From Chrysochromulina tobinii (lineage: Eukaryota; Haptophyta; Prymnesiales; Chrysochromulinaceae), in the NCBI GenBank assembly GCA_001275005.1, contig JWZX01001269.1, positions 1-18,809 of the forward strand: a DNA stretch of 18,809 nt, given 5' to 3'. Below are positions 7,950 through 16,700 of this stretch, piece after piece; the stretch's first letter is position 1, and every line of letters starts with the position of its first letter. The position numbers and the translations under genes are program-made. Under the pieces are notes generated by a model. That model was not told the origin of the DNA. It was given only the letters and a program-made list of their open reading frames with translations, and did no database searches.

Positions 7950-9725
7950 TCAGAGGATGCTCAGCTCGCCTTCGTGGCAGCGCACGTGCGTGAAGCCGCG
8001 CAGCCCAAGGGCGCCACTGGCGGCCACCGGCGGCGCTGCGGCCGGGGCGGGCTCCCGCATGTGCTCGTCCTCCTGGGGCTGCGCGATCCACACACGCGCG
8101 AGGGGCTGCGGGCGCGGCGCTACGGCCCAGCCGATGTCGCACGGCCGCGTGGGCGGGTGCGCGGGGCGCAAGTTGAGCGCGTCGGAGGCGGCGCCCGCCG
8201 CGTCCGGCTGCACCCGGAGCTCGAAGCCGAGGGATTGAGTGCGCCGGAGGAGGTCGGTGAGTTTCCGTACCGAGCTCGGTAACAACAGCGCACCTCCGCC
8301 GCGCTCTGCGTCCTCGAGGCGTAACGTGTCTTCGCGCGCGGCGGCGGGGTCGCTCAGCCCAGCGCTCAGCCCGGCGGCGCTCAACTCGGCGCCGGTTTCG
8401 GCACAGGGCTCGCCCGCGACGGCGCGCGTCGTGCGTCCCGGCTGGTGTACGAGCCGTGGTGCGTAGGGCGCGCCGTGCAGAAAGGGCACGGGCGCGAGGA
8501 GCTGCAGCGAGAGGAAGGCCGGCATGCCGGCCGTGCGCGTGTTGAGTAAGAACTCATGCAGACCATGCAGAGCATCACGCCCACGGAAGAGCAACGTCGA
8601 GCCTTGCTGATGGTCAACCCCAGCGAGGCGCCGCTGCCGCCCGACGACGCTGTCGGGCTGCTCCTCGTGTCGACCCCGGTTGAGCGACGCGAGCACCTGG
8701 GCATCCTCAGCCTCCGGGTCGTCATCTGCCGCCGCGCGGCTCCCGCTACCGGCGCGAGCGCGACTGCCGGCGGCGCCAACTCCGATACCGGTAGCCGCGG
8801 CGGCGGCAGCCGCGCTCGCGCCGGCGGCGGCGTCGCGCGTGCCTGCGGGCGCGAGCGGCATCTCAAACGGGACGCGCGCCTTATCGAGGAGCGCGCGCAG
8901 CCCATGGCTTGAGGGCGAGAGCACCGCGTAGCAGCTGCTCGCGTCTGTGAGAGCCGAGCCAAGCGGCGGCTCGGACCACCTCGGGTCATCCTCCTCTATC
9001 GCGGCGCCGTTGCGCCAGAGCACACAAAAGTGGCCCGCAGTCGCAGCCGATGCCTCGCGCGGCGCCTCGGCGCGGCAGTAAAAGTACGGGCACCGGCCGT
9101 CGCGCAGGGCGAGGAACAGCGAGCGCAGCGCGGCATCCCAACTGTCGTTGAGGCCGTCGGCGTACTCCTTTTCAGGTGAGCCGACGGCCGCGTTGGAGAG
9201 TTGCTTGGCGAGCATCGGTGGCAGCCGATGCGCGGGATGACGCCACTGAAGTAGCGCGCGCTCGAGCGCCACGCCCCAGCTCTTCGGCCCGTCGGGACCA
9301 TCATCCATCTCCGCGACCGCTGCCGGCGGGTGGCCACGCAGGGCGGCAGCCCGAGCGGACGGCAGCGACTGCGTGCACCACGCGAGGCTCGATGACGAGG
9401 TAACGAGGCCGCCACGCTTGAGTGCCCAGTCGTTGGGTACCGTATGCACCCGTGTGCCTGAGGGGCGCGACGGTGGTGGCCGACGGCTTGTGGCGCCGCC
9501 GGCCGCGGGCGCACTACCGTTGGGCTTGCGCACGCTCATGAGAGCCTGGTTGTTGAGCTGCAGGCAATCGGCTAGGAAGTCGCCGCCCGGTGATGGCTTC
9601 GAGGCGGCGTGATGCTCGATGGAGGAGGAGCCGGCGGACCGGGCTGGCGGCGGCGCCATCGAGCCACTTTGGTTGCCACTGTTGATCTGCAGCCGGCCCA
9701 TCTGCGGCGATGGCGTCGGCTGCAT
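7950..9725 (-). CDS. DONSON: DONSON / Humpty dumpty replication factor homologue
   Basis: DONSON acts in replication initiation and fork stability by promoting assembly of the CMG (CDC45-MCM-GINS) helicase in the nucleus. The match rests on ordered family motifs in this 591-residue product: VPNDWALKRGGLVTSS (96-111), a central SWDAALRSLFLALRDGRCPYFYC block (about 195-217), YAVLSPSSHGLRALLDKARVPFEMPL (about 266-291), then STLLFRGRDALHGLHEFLLN (376-395). An Ala/Gly-rich linker interrupts the domain at about 292-335. The N-terminus is low complexity, and no intron is needed. The frame is open upstream beyond the chosen ATG. A competing ATG at 9768 in another frame begins MFSGKKRPTSEPS and could be a true first exon, so the 5' end is uncertain. 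It is followed in the same direction by the homeobox gene after only 111 bp. Confidence 0.87.
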   Translation of the reverse strand: MQPTPSPQMGRLQINSGNQSGSMAPPPARSAGSSSIEHHAASKPSPGGDFLADCLQLNNQALMSVRKPNGSAPAAGGATSRRPPPSRPSGTRVHTVPNDWALKRGGLVTSSSSLAWCTQSLPSARAAALRGHPPAAVAEMDDGPDGPKSWGVALERALLQWRHPAHRLPPMLAKQLSNAAVGSPEKEYADGLNDSWDAALRSLFLALRDGRCPYFYCRAEAPREASAATAGHFCVLWRNGAAIEEDDPRWSEPPLGSALTDASSCYAVLSPSSHGLRALLDKARVPFEMPLAPAGTRDAAAGASAAAAAAATGIGVGAAGSRARAGSGSRAAADDDPEAEDAQVLASLNRGRHEEQPDSVVGRQRRLAGVDHQQGSTLLFRGRDALHGLHEFLLNTRTAGMPAFLSLQLLAPVPFLHGAPYAPRLVHQPGRTTRAVAGEPCAETGAELSAAGLSAGLSDPAAAREDTLRLEDAERGGGALLLPSSVRKLTDLLRRTQSLGFELRVQPDAAGAASDALNLRPAHPPTRPCDIGWAVAPRPQPLARVWIAQPQEDEHMREPAPAAAPPVAASGALGLRGFTHVRCHEGELSIL

Positions 9726-10248
9726 GGGGCGAGGGCTCGCTCGTGGGGCGCTTTTTGCCCGAGAACATCTGCGAACAAGTGTCAATACCTCACCGAGACA
9801 GTGCACAGCGGCGAGCCTTTTTGTAGCTACTATGTACGCACGGTGGGAGGCGGCGCGAGCGAGTGAAAGTTCGTCGGTCAGTTTCGTCGTGGACCCGACA
9901 CGCACACCGAGTTCACGTTCACGTTAAATAGCCAACACGGCAAGACGCACACCCACACTTACTTCTAACACGCTCACCACTCATCAGGCATTGTGCACAC
10001 GGTATCCCCCCGCGCTCATCACTCCTAAACTAACTCCACCGTCTCGCAGAGTACGGCTCCGCTGCCCCCGTTCAACACAAGTACAAGAGAACTCGCTCGC
10101 ACCTGTCATGCTCAGTACTACAGTACAAGATCACATGTTACGGATGGGGCGGGCGCGACGAGGCACTTTTCGAGTGCCTTTTCATGGGGTTCACCTCAGT
10201 CGAGTTCGTTGACCTCCGCGTTGTGGTTGCGGACTCGAGGGCAGGGAC
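9726..10248. promoter_or_regulatory. DONSON upstream region and TIR-kinase gene 3' flank
   Basis: This gap holds the 5' flank of DONSON and the 3' flank of the next minus-strand gene. It carries a diverged copy of the foldback-element arm (10036-10100). Around 9877-9893 it also has cagtttcgtcg-type sequence like the outer end of that element. No coding sequence is supported, and the promoter role is inferred only from position. Confidence 0.4.
10036..10100 (+). repeat. Diverged copy of the foldback-element arm
   Basis: The segment starts ccaccgtctc, continues through acggctccgct and aacacaagtac, and ends actcgctcgc. It lines up in the same order with 6218-6280, the left arm of the foldback element, with small indels. 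This makes the element a dispersed family and not a single hairpin. Confidence 0.75.
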
Positions 10249-13200
10249 TCAGGATGTGGATGAAGGCAAGCGGCGCGCCTTTCTCATGCGAAAGGAGGTG
10301 ACCCAGTAGGCGAGCTTTCGCTCTGCTATCATCCGCCTCGAGGCGAACTCTGGCGGCTTGGCTGACACGAGCTTCTCAACCATGTCCTTCAACGTCGCAT
10401 CGAGCATGTTTTTCGACCAGGTAACGTCGTACGGGACGGAGATGGGGTTGTGCAAGTAGCACGCGAGATCGTAGCCCGCCCGTCGGATGCTGGGGTAGCC
10501 ATTCTCGGCTAGAACGCGGATGGCGCCGGGGTTGACCCGCTCGAGCTCCGCGGGCAGATTCTCGAGAAATGCGACCATCTGCTCATAATTGTAACTGCCG
10601 CTGGGCCGCCCGCTAATGTTGATGGAGATGAGCGGCTTGCCGGCGTCGAGCGCCGTGAGCATCTCAATGAGGCACCATGGTCGAGAGAGCACGCCAGGGG
10701 TGAGGATGACGACTAGGACGTCGGAGAGCCTCACATTGTCACGAAGTTCAGAGAGTGTCTTCAGGTTGTCCGAATCTAGAAAGACCTTCGGGTCTCGATG
10801 AATGATGTGCTCAGTGTCGCACGGCCTTTCCTTGTAGACCCTTTCGATGCCCTCCTTGAAGATGCGAGCCTCTGAGGCGGCTTCATACTTGTAGTGAGAG
10901 AGGAAGGCAATGTACGAGTACGAGCCACGGAGCATGTGGAGCCGCGCGCCAAACTCGGGGTCGAGGGCAGCGTCGATTGGAGTGAGGCCATCGGCAGTCG
11001 TGGCAGCGGGGCCAATGAGCGGCAGCCGCGTCCTTTTGAGCAGCATCTCACAGATCTCGTAATCATGCGCTGACGCCGCAGCATGCATCGGAGTGGCACC
11101 CCTGAGCGAGCACGCGCTGCGCTGGTCGTGCTGTGGAGAGAGCTCACCCAGCCGAATCAAAACGTCGACCATCTCCTTCAAGCCGGTAGCCGCGCTGAAC
11201 ATCATCAATGACCAGCCTGCGAGCTGCGAGCGCAGCGTGAGGAGGCTGCGTGCAAAGTCCCTCGAGGAGGGGGATGCCTGCTGGGCCTGCGCAGGCTCGC
11301 CCATCTCGGCGCCCGAGCTACTAGCGCGCATGCCGTTGGTGCTCTTCGGTTTCGACACGCCGCTGGCATCCCCCTCCTTCGCCGCCATCGCCATCGCCAC
11401 CTGCTTGATCGACACGCCGCTTGCATCCACCTGCTTTTCGAGCAGCGGTGGCAGCACTCCCCGGAGCAGCCCAAGCTCGTAGTCTTCCATATCCAGGTAC
11501 GCGGAGTTGAACGTCGATTTTGTGTGTGTCATGGCCCAAAGGCCAGTCTGCTCCTCGTTGAACACGGATGCGTACGGATCACGATATCCCACACTGTCGT
11601 TCGCGATCGGCCGCTTGCTGCTGCGTGAAACAAACGACTCCTCGCGCCGCGCGGCCACTTTTTGGCGGATCTCGGCGGCAAGCCGAGTGAGCGCAGCCAG
11701 GACTGCGTTCGCAGCGAGCTTGTGTAGCGGGTCCGTGGTGGACAGCCAACGCTCGTGCGAGTTCGCCACCTCCTCAACAACAAGCTCGTGAAACGAGATC
11801 GGCTTGGAAGCACAGAGCATCCACGCAGCAGCGCCGGTCAGCTCTGCCTCCATGGATGTGCTTGGCTTTGTCGGCTGCATCTCGACGGACTTGAGGACTG
11901 AGACCTCGTCTTCCGTGTCAAGGGCTGCAAAAACCAGCTGCGCCAGCATCATGAATTGGTACACGCGGCTCATCTGCACGGTTTGCCGGGTTTGGCTGTT
12001 ACGAAAAGCGATTCGCATGCAGTGGCGACACTCGTGCGCCCGCTGGAGGGGGGTATACCCAAGCGCGTCCTTCTGGGCGAGCATCGCGCGAAGCTCCGCG
12101 AGAGGCAGCTCTTTCGAGCCGATGGGCGGAATGTACTTGATCGAGCCGCGCATCACCGCGATGTGAAGCACATTCTGGCGGAGGAAATTGGCATCGGAGA
12201 GCACGTCGTGGGCACCGGGGGCAGGGAGCCTGCCATCGTCGGCCCTGTCCAATGCTGGCACCGTGCCCGACGCATCCATGGACGCGTCCATGCTTGACAG
12301 ATCCCCTGGGCGCAGCTGCATTACTTGATCGGCCACATCGCCCATCTCGTAGCGAAGGACGGTCAGTAGCTCGTCACGATCGCCACCGAGCTGACCGCCG
12401 GGCTCGAGGGCACAGAGCTGGCCCGCGCCGTAAGCCCAGAGCATCGATTGCGTTGTCGTGAGCCGATGGCACCAGCCGGCCGCAAAGCCAGCGAAGAAGG
12501 CATCGCCCGCACCGATGACGTCTCGCTTGATCGAAGGCGACTGAGTCAGGTAACGATGTGGCATCCGGAGCACACGGTCCTCGTGGCGGAGTGTTGGGCT
12601 GGCCTCTTCGGGCGGGTGGCTCACACGCGCGCGGCGCGGCGGCGAGCGCGTGCGCGCTCGGAGGACGACGCCAAGCTCAGCACGCACAATGCAGATGGTG
12701 AGGCCAGGAAAGGTGTTCAGCAACTCATCAGAGACCTCTTCCGCATCCGCGACGGTGATGATTGAACGCGGCAGGCCCAAGAGGACCGAGGCCTCCGTCG
12801 TGGTCAAGTATGCCATGTGCACCGAACCTTCCCGGAGGAAGTCGTTCACTTGCGGCGCATTGATAGAGTCCAGGGGAGAGAGTTTGAGAGCGACGAAAAT
12901 GCCAGCACGGCGCGCGTTGGCGGCGAGCTTGCGCATGGAACCCATATCCACCTCGAGCTGCATCAATAACATCTTGACGGCCGAGGGGCCGTGGAGCAGC
13001 TTGATCGCCGCATTCACCTCCCGGTCGGACACACTCATGTTGGCGCCGAGACAACAGACTGTCACCTTCTTACCAGTGTGTTGCCCGATAATCTGCACTG
13101 CGACGCCCGTTGCCTGCTCCTCCGCGCCAACATCTATCGATAGACAGCCCTCTCGCGTGACCCTGTGCAAAAAGTCTTTGATGGTCGTAGCAAGGCCGTC

Positions 13201-14763
13201 GTTACCCACACAGCCGATCAAATGCGTCGTCACCCCGAGTCGAGCGCATGCGACCGCCTGGTTGAGGCCCTTGCCCCCAGGGAGCGCCGAGAACTCGCCC
13301 AGAAACGAGTTGCTGTTGGACTCAAGAACGTCGCTGGTTGAGGTATCGCGATGCGTCGCTTTCAGATCCATGTTGAGTGAGCCGAAGACGAGTGCCGGCA
13401 CCGAGCCGGTTGTGTGACTCTTCCGCTTCAGAATTGCACGCGCGATGCAGCCGCGCGCGGCGCTCTGTATATAGGTCGCCGCCGCGGCGAGCGCAGTCTT
13501 CGCCGTATGCACGAGAGGAACGTTAGAATCCAGAAGATTGGCGAGGTCATCGACGAGTGACGCCTCATCGAGCGTGAGCACGGAGTAGGTGAGCATCGCG
13601 ATGAAGACAATCTCCAATCGCTTCCCTTCCTCGTACATGCGATCACGGTAGGCGAGTAGAGGTTTGTGAAGGGCCTGCGTGAGTTGCTTGTGTTTTCGAA
13701 GACTCGTGAAGAGCTGCTCGAGCTCGAGCGTAAGTTCATCGCTGCTCGGCGTCGCGCTGCCACCGAGGGCGCCGGCGGCGCCCGCTGTGGCGCCCGCTAC
13801 GGGGCCTGCAAAAGCGCCCGCACTATCAACGCCCACCTCGATGCGCTCGTTGGCCACGCCCGCCTCGCGGTGCTCCACCGCCCGCAGGCCATTGTAGGAT
13901 CGTGGGTGGGCCTCGTCGAAGGTAGCCCTGCCTTTCGCCTCCATCGCGACGGGTAGCTCTTGCGCCTTAGCGGCCGGCTCTCGAGCCTCCTCCTCCTCCG
14001 CCGCCGCCGCCTCGGCCTTTGCCTCAGCCGTGGCCTCGCTGACGCCACTCGCATTGTGTTGAACACGCTCACGCCACTCAGCGCTCGCAGCTCGCTGCAT
14101 CTTTAATTCTGCTATCGTCGCCGCAGCCGTCGCCGCCGAGGCAGTGAGCTGCTCAAACTCTTCCTGCTTTCGCTCGAGCTGCTCCTGAAGCTCCTTGTTT
14201 TGCGCCTCGAGGGCGACGGCGCGCGCCTTGGCACTCTTCAGCTCCATCTCTCGCTGCACGTGTGCTCGATGCTCGGCGCCCTCGTCTTCGACCACTGGTC
14301 GCAATGTCTCAATCTTTGCCGGCGAGAGAGGTCTGCACACAGGAAGCCAGTCGGAAGGCATCGAAGGTGAACTCGACGAAGATATCGCAGTACGTATGCC
14401 GCTCGAGGAGCATGCCGCCGCCCTCTGCTGTGGGAACAACTGCTGTGGGAACTCCTTCTCTGGCACGGCATTGAACGACCGTGCTTGGGGTGGCAACAGC
14501 GAGCACGCTGGTTGCGAGTGAGACGGAAAAGAGCGCGTGCGAACCGTCAAATCGACGGGCTCTGCCGGCGCGTGGCGCGCGAGACGCTTAGTCCGCAGCG
14601 CCTGGATGACCTCGTCGCAAGCGTCCAACTCTTGCTGGCAGCGAGAAAGCTCCGAGGTGAGCAGCTCGGTCACTTGCGGCGGCATGTGCCAAGACTGCGA
14701 AAGGGTCACGCCGCTCTCTCCGCAAATGAGCAATCCTGATACCAAAAACGGCAACTTTCCCAT
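10249..14763 (-). CDS. IQ - ribokinase-like PfkB - ankyrin - TIR fusion protein
   Basis: One open frame of 1504 residues, ATG at 14763-14761 and TGA at 10251-10249. In order: a predicted coiled coil (about 165-260); an IQ calmodulin-binding motif, YIQSAARGCIARAILKRK (431-448); and a ribokinase-type PfkB kinase (about 455-800). The kinase has GSLNMDL (N464, D466), PGGKGLNQ (495-502), LMQLE (E604) and GAGDAF (catalytic D754). Ankyrin-like segments follow (about 855-920 and 1180-1270), then a TIR domain (about 1281-1465). The TIR domain has AFLSHYKYEA, VFLDSDNLKTL, LSDVLVVILTP and RPWCLIEM; E1367 aligns with the catalytic glutamate of NAD+-cleaving TIR domains. No signal peptide is clear, though residues 5-15 are hydrophobic. 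The likely role is a cytosolic stress or immune sensor with enzymatic output; this is inference. An in-frame 84-bp candidate intron (12541-12624) may shorten it by 28 residues. It is divergent from the histidine phosphatase gene. Confidence 0.88.
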   Translation of the reverse strand: MGKLPFLVSGLLICGESGVTLSQSWHMPPQVTELLTSELSRCQQELDACDEVIQALRTKRLARHAPAEPVDLTVRTRSFPSHSQPACSLLPPQARSFNAVPEKEFPQQLFPQQRAAACSSSGIRTAISSSSSPSMPSDWLPVCRPLSPAKIETLRPVVEDEGAEHRAHVQREMELKSAKARAVALEAQNKELQEQLERKQEEFEQLTASAATAAATIAELKMQRAASAEWRERVQHNASGVSEATAEAKAEAAAAEEEEAREPAAKAQELPVAMEAKGRATFDEAHPRSYNGLRAVEHREAGVANERIEVGVDSAGAFAGPVAGATAGAAGALGGSATPSSDELTLELEQLFTSLRKHKQLTQALHKPLLAYRDRMYEEGKRLEIVFIAMLTYSVLTLDEASLVDDLANLLDSNVPLVHTAKTALAAAATYIQSAARGCIARAILKRKSHTTGSVPALVFGSLNMDLKATHRDTSTSDVLESNSNSFLGEFSALPGGKGLNQAVACARLGVTTHLIGCVGNDGLATTIKDFLHRVTREGCLSIDVGAEEQATGVAVQIIGQHTGKKVTVCCLGANMSVSDREVNAAIKLLHGPSAVKMLLMQLEVDMGSMRKLAANARRAGIFVALKLSPLDSINAPQVNDFLREGSVHMAYLTTTEASVLLGLPRSIITVADAEEVSDELLNTFPGLTICIVRAELGVVLRARTRSPPRRARVSHPPEEASPTLRHEDRVLRMPHRYLTQSPSIKRDVIGAGDAFFAGFAAGWCHRLTTTQSMLWAYGAGQLCALEPGGQLGGDRDELLTVLRYEMGDVADQVMQLRPGDLSSMDASMDASGTVPALDRADDGRLPAPGAHDVLSDANFLRQNVLHIAVMRGSIKYIPPIGSKELPLAELRAMLAQKDALGYTPLQRAHECRHCMRIAFRNSQTRQTVQMSRVYQFMMLAQLVFAALDTEDEVSVLKSVEMQPTKPSTSMEAELTGAAAWMLCASKPISFHELVVEEVANSHERWLSTTDPLHKLAANAVLAALTRLAAEIRQKVAARREESFVSRSSKRPIANDSVGYRDPYASVFNEEQTGLWAMTHTKSTFNSAYLDMEDYELGLLRGVLPPLLEKQVDASGVSIKQVAMAMAAKEGDASGVSKPKSTNGMRASSSGAEMGEPAQAQQASPSSRDFARSLLTLRSQLAGWSLMMFSAATGLKEMVDVLIRLGELSPQHDQRSACSLRGATPMHAAASAHDYEICEMLLKRTRLPLIGPAATTADGLTPIDAALDPEFGARLHMLRGSYSYIAFLSHYKYEAASEARIFKEGIERVYKERPCDTEHIIHRDPKVFLDSDNLKTLSELRDNVRLSDVLVVILTPGVLSRPWCLIEMLTALDAGKPLISINISGRPSGSYNYEQMVAFLENLPAELERVNPGAIRVLAENGYPSIRRAGYDLACYLHNPISVPYDVTWSKNMLDATLKDMVEKLVSAKPPEFASRRMIAERKLAYWVTSFRMRKARRLPSSTS
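12541..12624 (-). other. Candidate in-frame intron or exitron in the kinase domain
   Basis: On the minus strand this 84-bp stretch starts GTGAGC and ends ACTCAG. It lies in phase 0 and is a multiple of three, so the frame is open with or without splicing. It encodes about 28 residues inserted just before SPSIKRDVIGAGDAF, where ribokinases have a shorter loop. Removing it restores a more usual spacing to GAGD. It has no branch point I can be sure of. Confidence 0.45.
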
Positions 14764-14961
14764 GTTTCAAAGTCTTTGAACCGGTTGGATTAGAGCACCG
14801 TCACAGACATGCGGACCTCTTCCCCGAAGAAAACTCCGTGTTAGAAGTCTCACAGACACACTTTCACATTCATACGGAAGTCTGTGATGGGCGGTCGGCG
14901 GCGAGTCTGCGCCACTCCAGTGAGAGTCTCCACGGGACCGGTGGTTGTGCGTCTTGCGTGA
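14764..14961. promoter_or_regulatory. Shared divergent promoter of TIR-kinase and histidine phosphatase genes
   Basis: The 198 bp between two outward-facing start codons must hold both promoters and 5' UTRs. The 8-mer tcacagac occurs at 14801-14808 and 14850-14857, and its reverse complement gtctgtga at 14880-14887. A perfect palindrome aaccggtt lies at 14779-14786, 16 bp before the TIR-kinase ATG. A regulatory role for these motifs is inference. Confidence 0.45.
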
Positions 14962-15751
14962 ATGGGCGACCGGCGAGCCCTCGTCCTCCTGCGCCACGGC
15001 ACTCCACTCGAGGAGGCAGTGGATCCCGCACGGCATCTTTCAGACGCGGGCAAGGCGCAGGCTGCTTTCGCTGCCAACGGACTGTGCGCATACTTGGAGT
15101 TGCCCTCCACCTTCGTGCCCATGGCATACGGCGAACCTTGTCCTGTGGCAATCTTTCACTCGGGGAAGGAGCGCGCCGCTCAGACCGCAAAGATTGTCAA
15201 CGACGGGCTCTCTGCTGCAAAATGCGAGACGACACTCACTGAGTGCGTTGCAGCGGCCTCAAACACTTCTGCCATCCCCACTGCCACGTCGGCTGAGTCT
15301 CACTGTACCACATTCCAGGAATGTTGCTGCACTCAAGCCCGACGCCGCTCCAGATGCGGCACTCGCCCTCGTCGCCGCCACTTCGACACCTCTCACCGTT
15401 CTCGTAGGGCACTTGCCAAACCTGCACCAGATTGCAACCAATTTGGGGATTGTCATAGGCGCAGACGCATTCGCACCCTGTGGTGGTGTTGTTCTCGAAG
15501 CAAACGGCAACGGCGGATGGATGCTTGCCCACCACATCGTCCCGGAGCAGGAGAAGAAGGACTGGTGGCGCCACGGCGTAAGCGTGCACATTCGCGCGGA
15601 TGAAACGGGCTGCGAAGACGTCGAACCTGTGACGCAGACGGCTGGCCACAAGTGCCCTTGCACAGAGTGCACCTGCGGTCCCGACTGCAAGTGTGCACCG
15701 GGCCAGCCGGGATGCGACCCTTGCTGCGCGTGGCAGAAGGCCAAGAGCTAG
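14962..15751 (+). CDS. SixA-like histidine phosphatase with metallothionein-like tail (two exons)
   Basis: Exons 14962-15242 and 15319-15751 give 237 residues. The phase 2 splice joins CETTLTE to NVAALKPDAAPD, restoring a SixA-like reading. Histidine phosphatase motifs are present: LVLLRHGTP near the N-terminus (the RHG histidine is the phospho-acceptor), DPARHLSDAGKAQA, IFHSGKERAAQTA, and LVGHLPNLHQ with the second catalytic histidine. The size of the core (about 160 residues) fits the small SixA branch, which removes phosphate from phosphohistidine or small molecules; the substrate here is unknown. After the core, residues about 200-237 contain nine cysteines in the pattern CPCTECTCGPDCKC then CDPCC, like metallothionein or a metal-binding tail. 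No signal peptide is seen. It is head-to-head with the TIR-kinase gene. Confidence 0.88.
15243..15318 (+). other. Histidine phosphatase intron
   Basis: A 76-bp phase 2 intron with donor GTGCGT and acceptor TTCCAG. It is needed because the RHG half and the VGHLPN half of the phosphatase lie in different frames. The donor matches that of AMP deaminase intron 1. Confidence 0.88.
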
Positions 15752-16414
15752 AGAAATCACTAGTGGGCACCTCACGTCGATGGGCATTCCCATGGTACAT
15801 GGAAGGCCCACGGAAAAGGCCGCTCGTTTGGACTGTGGAGCGGTCGGGAGAACTTCATGGTCGACGTGTAGCGACGGTTTTGGGGGGGAGGTCGCGGCAC
15901 TGATGCTCAACGTACTGGTACATGTATCAACGCTTCAACGGTAAAGACGACAACAATGGAGGCTCCAAATTTCGTTTTCTGCCCTTGGTAAGTTTGGTTG
16001 CGATCTTCGGATTCTCCTGTGGCGTGCGGTGGGGGCCATGGTCCCCTATTCAGCATTCACGCGTGCATTTCATTGCTTTTGACCGGCAATGAAAACTTAT
16101 TCGGATTCGCGGATGCGACATTTGATAATTCGGTATGCGTGTCAGACGAACCCATGGACCCCGCCCTCTTCTTCCGTTCCGCCGCCCGCCCGGCCCGCGC
16201 CGCCGCCGGCCAGGTTCCCCCTAGAATCCGTAGAAAGTTTACAACCCAGAGCAGCCCCAGGGGTGGGCCCTGATGAAAGGGACACCATGAGACACTCTGA
16301 ACATGCTCAATCACTCCACTCGATTGCTCTCTGCTCTGGGCGGCGCGGTACGGAAGGTGGTAGGTGCCCCGGGCGGGGCATGGCGCATGCACAGTGTTCA
16401 GGTGTTCTCGCACT

Positions 16415-16494
16415 GGTGTGCCCGGGGACTGTGGGCATCTCAGCCTCCGGGCACCGTCTCCGGGCACACCAAGGGCGGCGTGCACAGTCCCCGG
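16415..16494. repeat. Overlapping inverted repeats with alternative pairing
   Basis: The segment ggtgtgcccgg (16415-16425) pairs with ccgggcacacc (16460-16470). The overlapping ccggggactgtg (16422-16433) pairs perfectly with cacagtccccgg (16483-16494). Both cannot form at once. This probably reflects a nested foldback repeat. Confidence 0.7.
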
Positions 16495-16531
16495 AGCTCC
16501 CGGGACGTTCATTGGGCGTCGCCGCCAAGGG

Positions 16532-16593
16532 GTCGCCGCCGCGTCGCCGCCGCGTCGCCGCCGCGTCGCCGCCGCGTCGCCGCCGCGTCGCGG
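16532..16593. repeat. 11-bp GC-rich minisatellite
   Basis: Five perfect units of gtcgccgccgc fill 16532-16586, followed by a partial sixth. An 11-bp period rotates through all frames, which explains the Arg/Ala-rich spurious translations across this region. Confidence 0.93.
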
Positions 16594-16660
16594 CCTTGAC
16601 GCCCCTCTCCATGTGGCAGGAGGAGGCACCACTGCTGCCGGGCGTCGCCTTTCGCGTCGC

Positions 16661-16700
16661 CTCTCGGAGGCGTGAGGCTCCTCTCGGAGGCGTGAGGCTC
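16661..16700. repeat. Perfect 20-bp tandem duplication
   Basis: Positions 16661-16680 are repeated without change at 16681-16700. The unit begins ctctcggagg and ends cgtgaggctc. Confidence 0.95.

Noticed and set aside
14776-14790. The palindrome aaccggtt as a bacterial operator or att site
   Set aside because: The context is eukaryotic, and an 8-bp palindrome is expected by chance in a window of this size.
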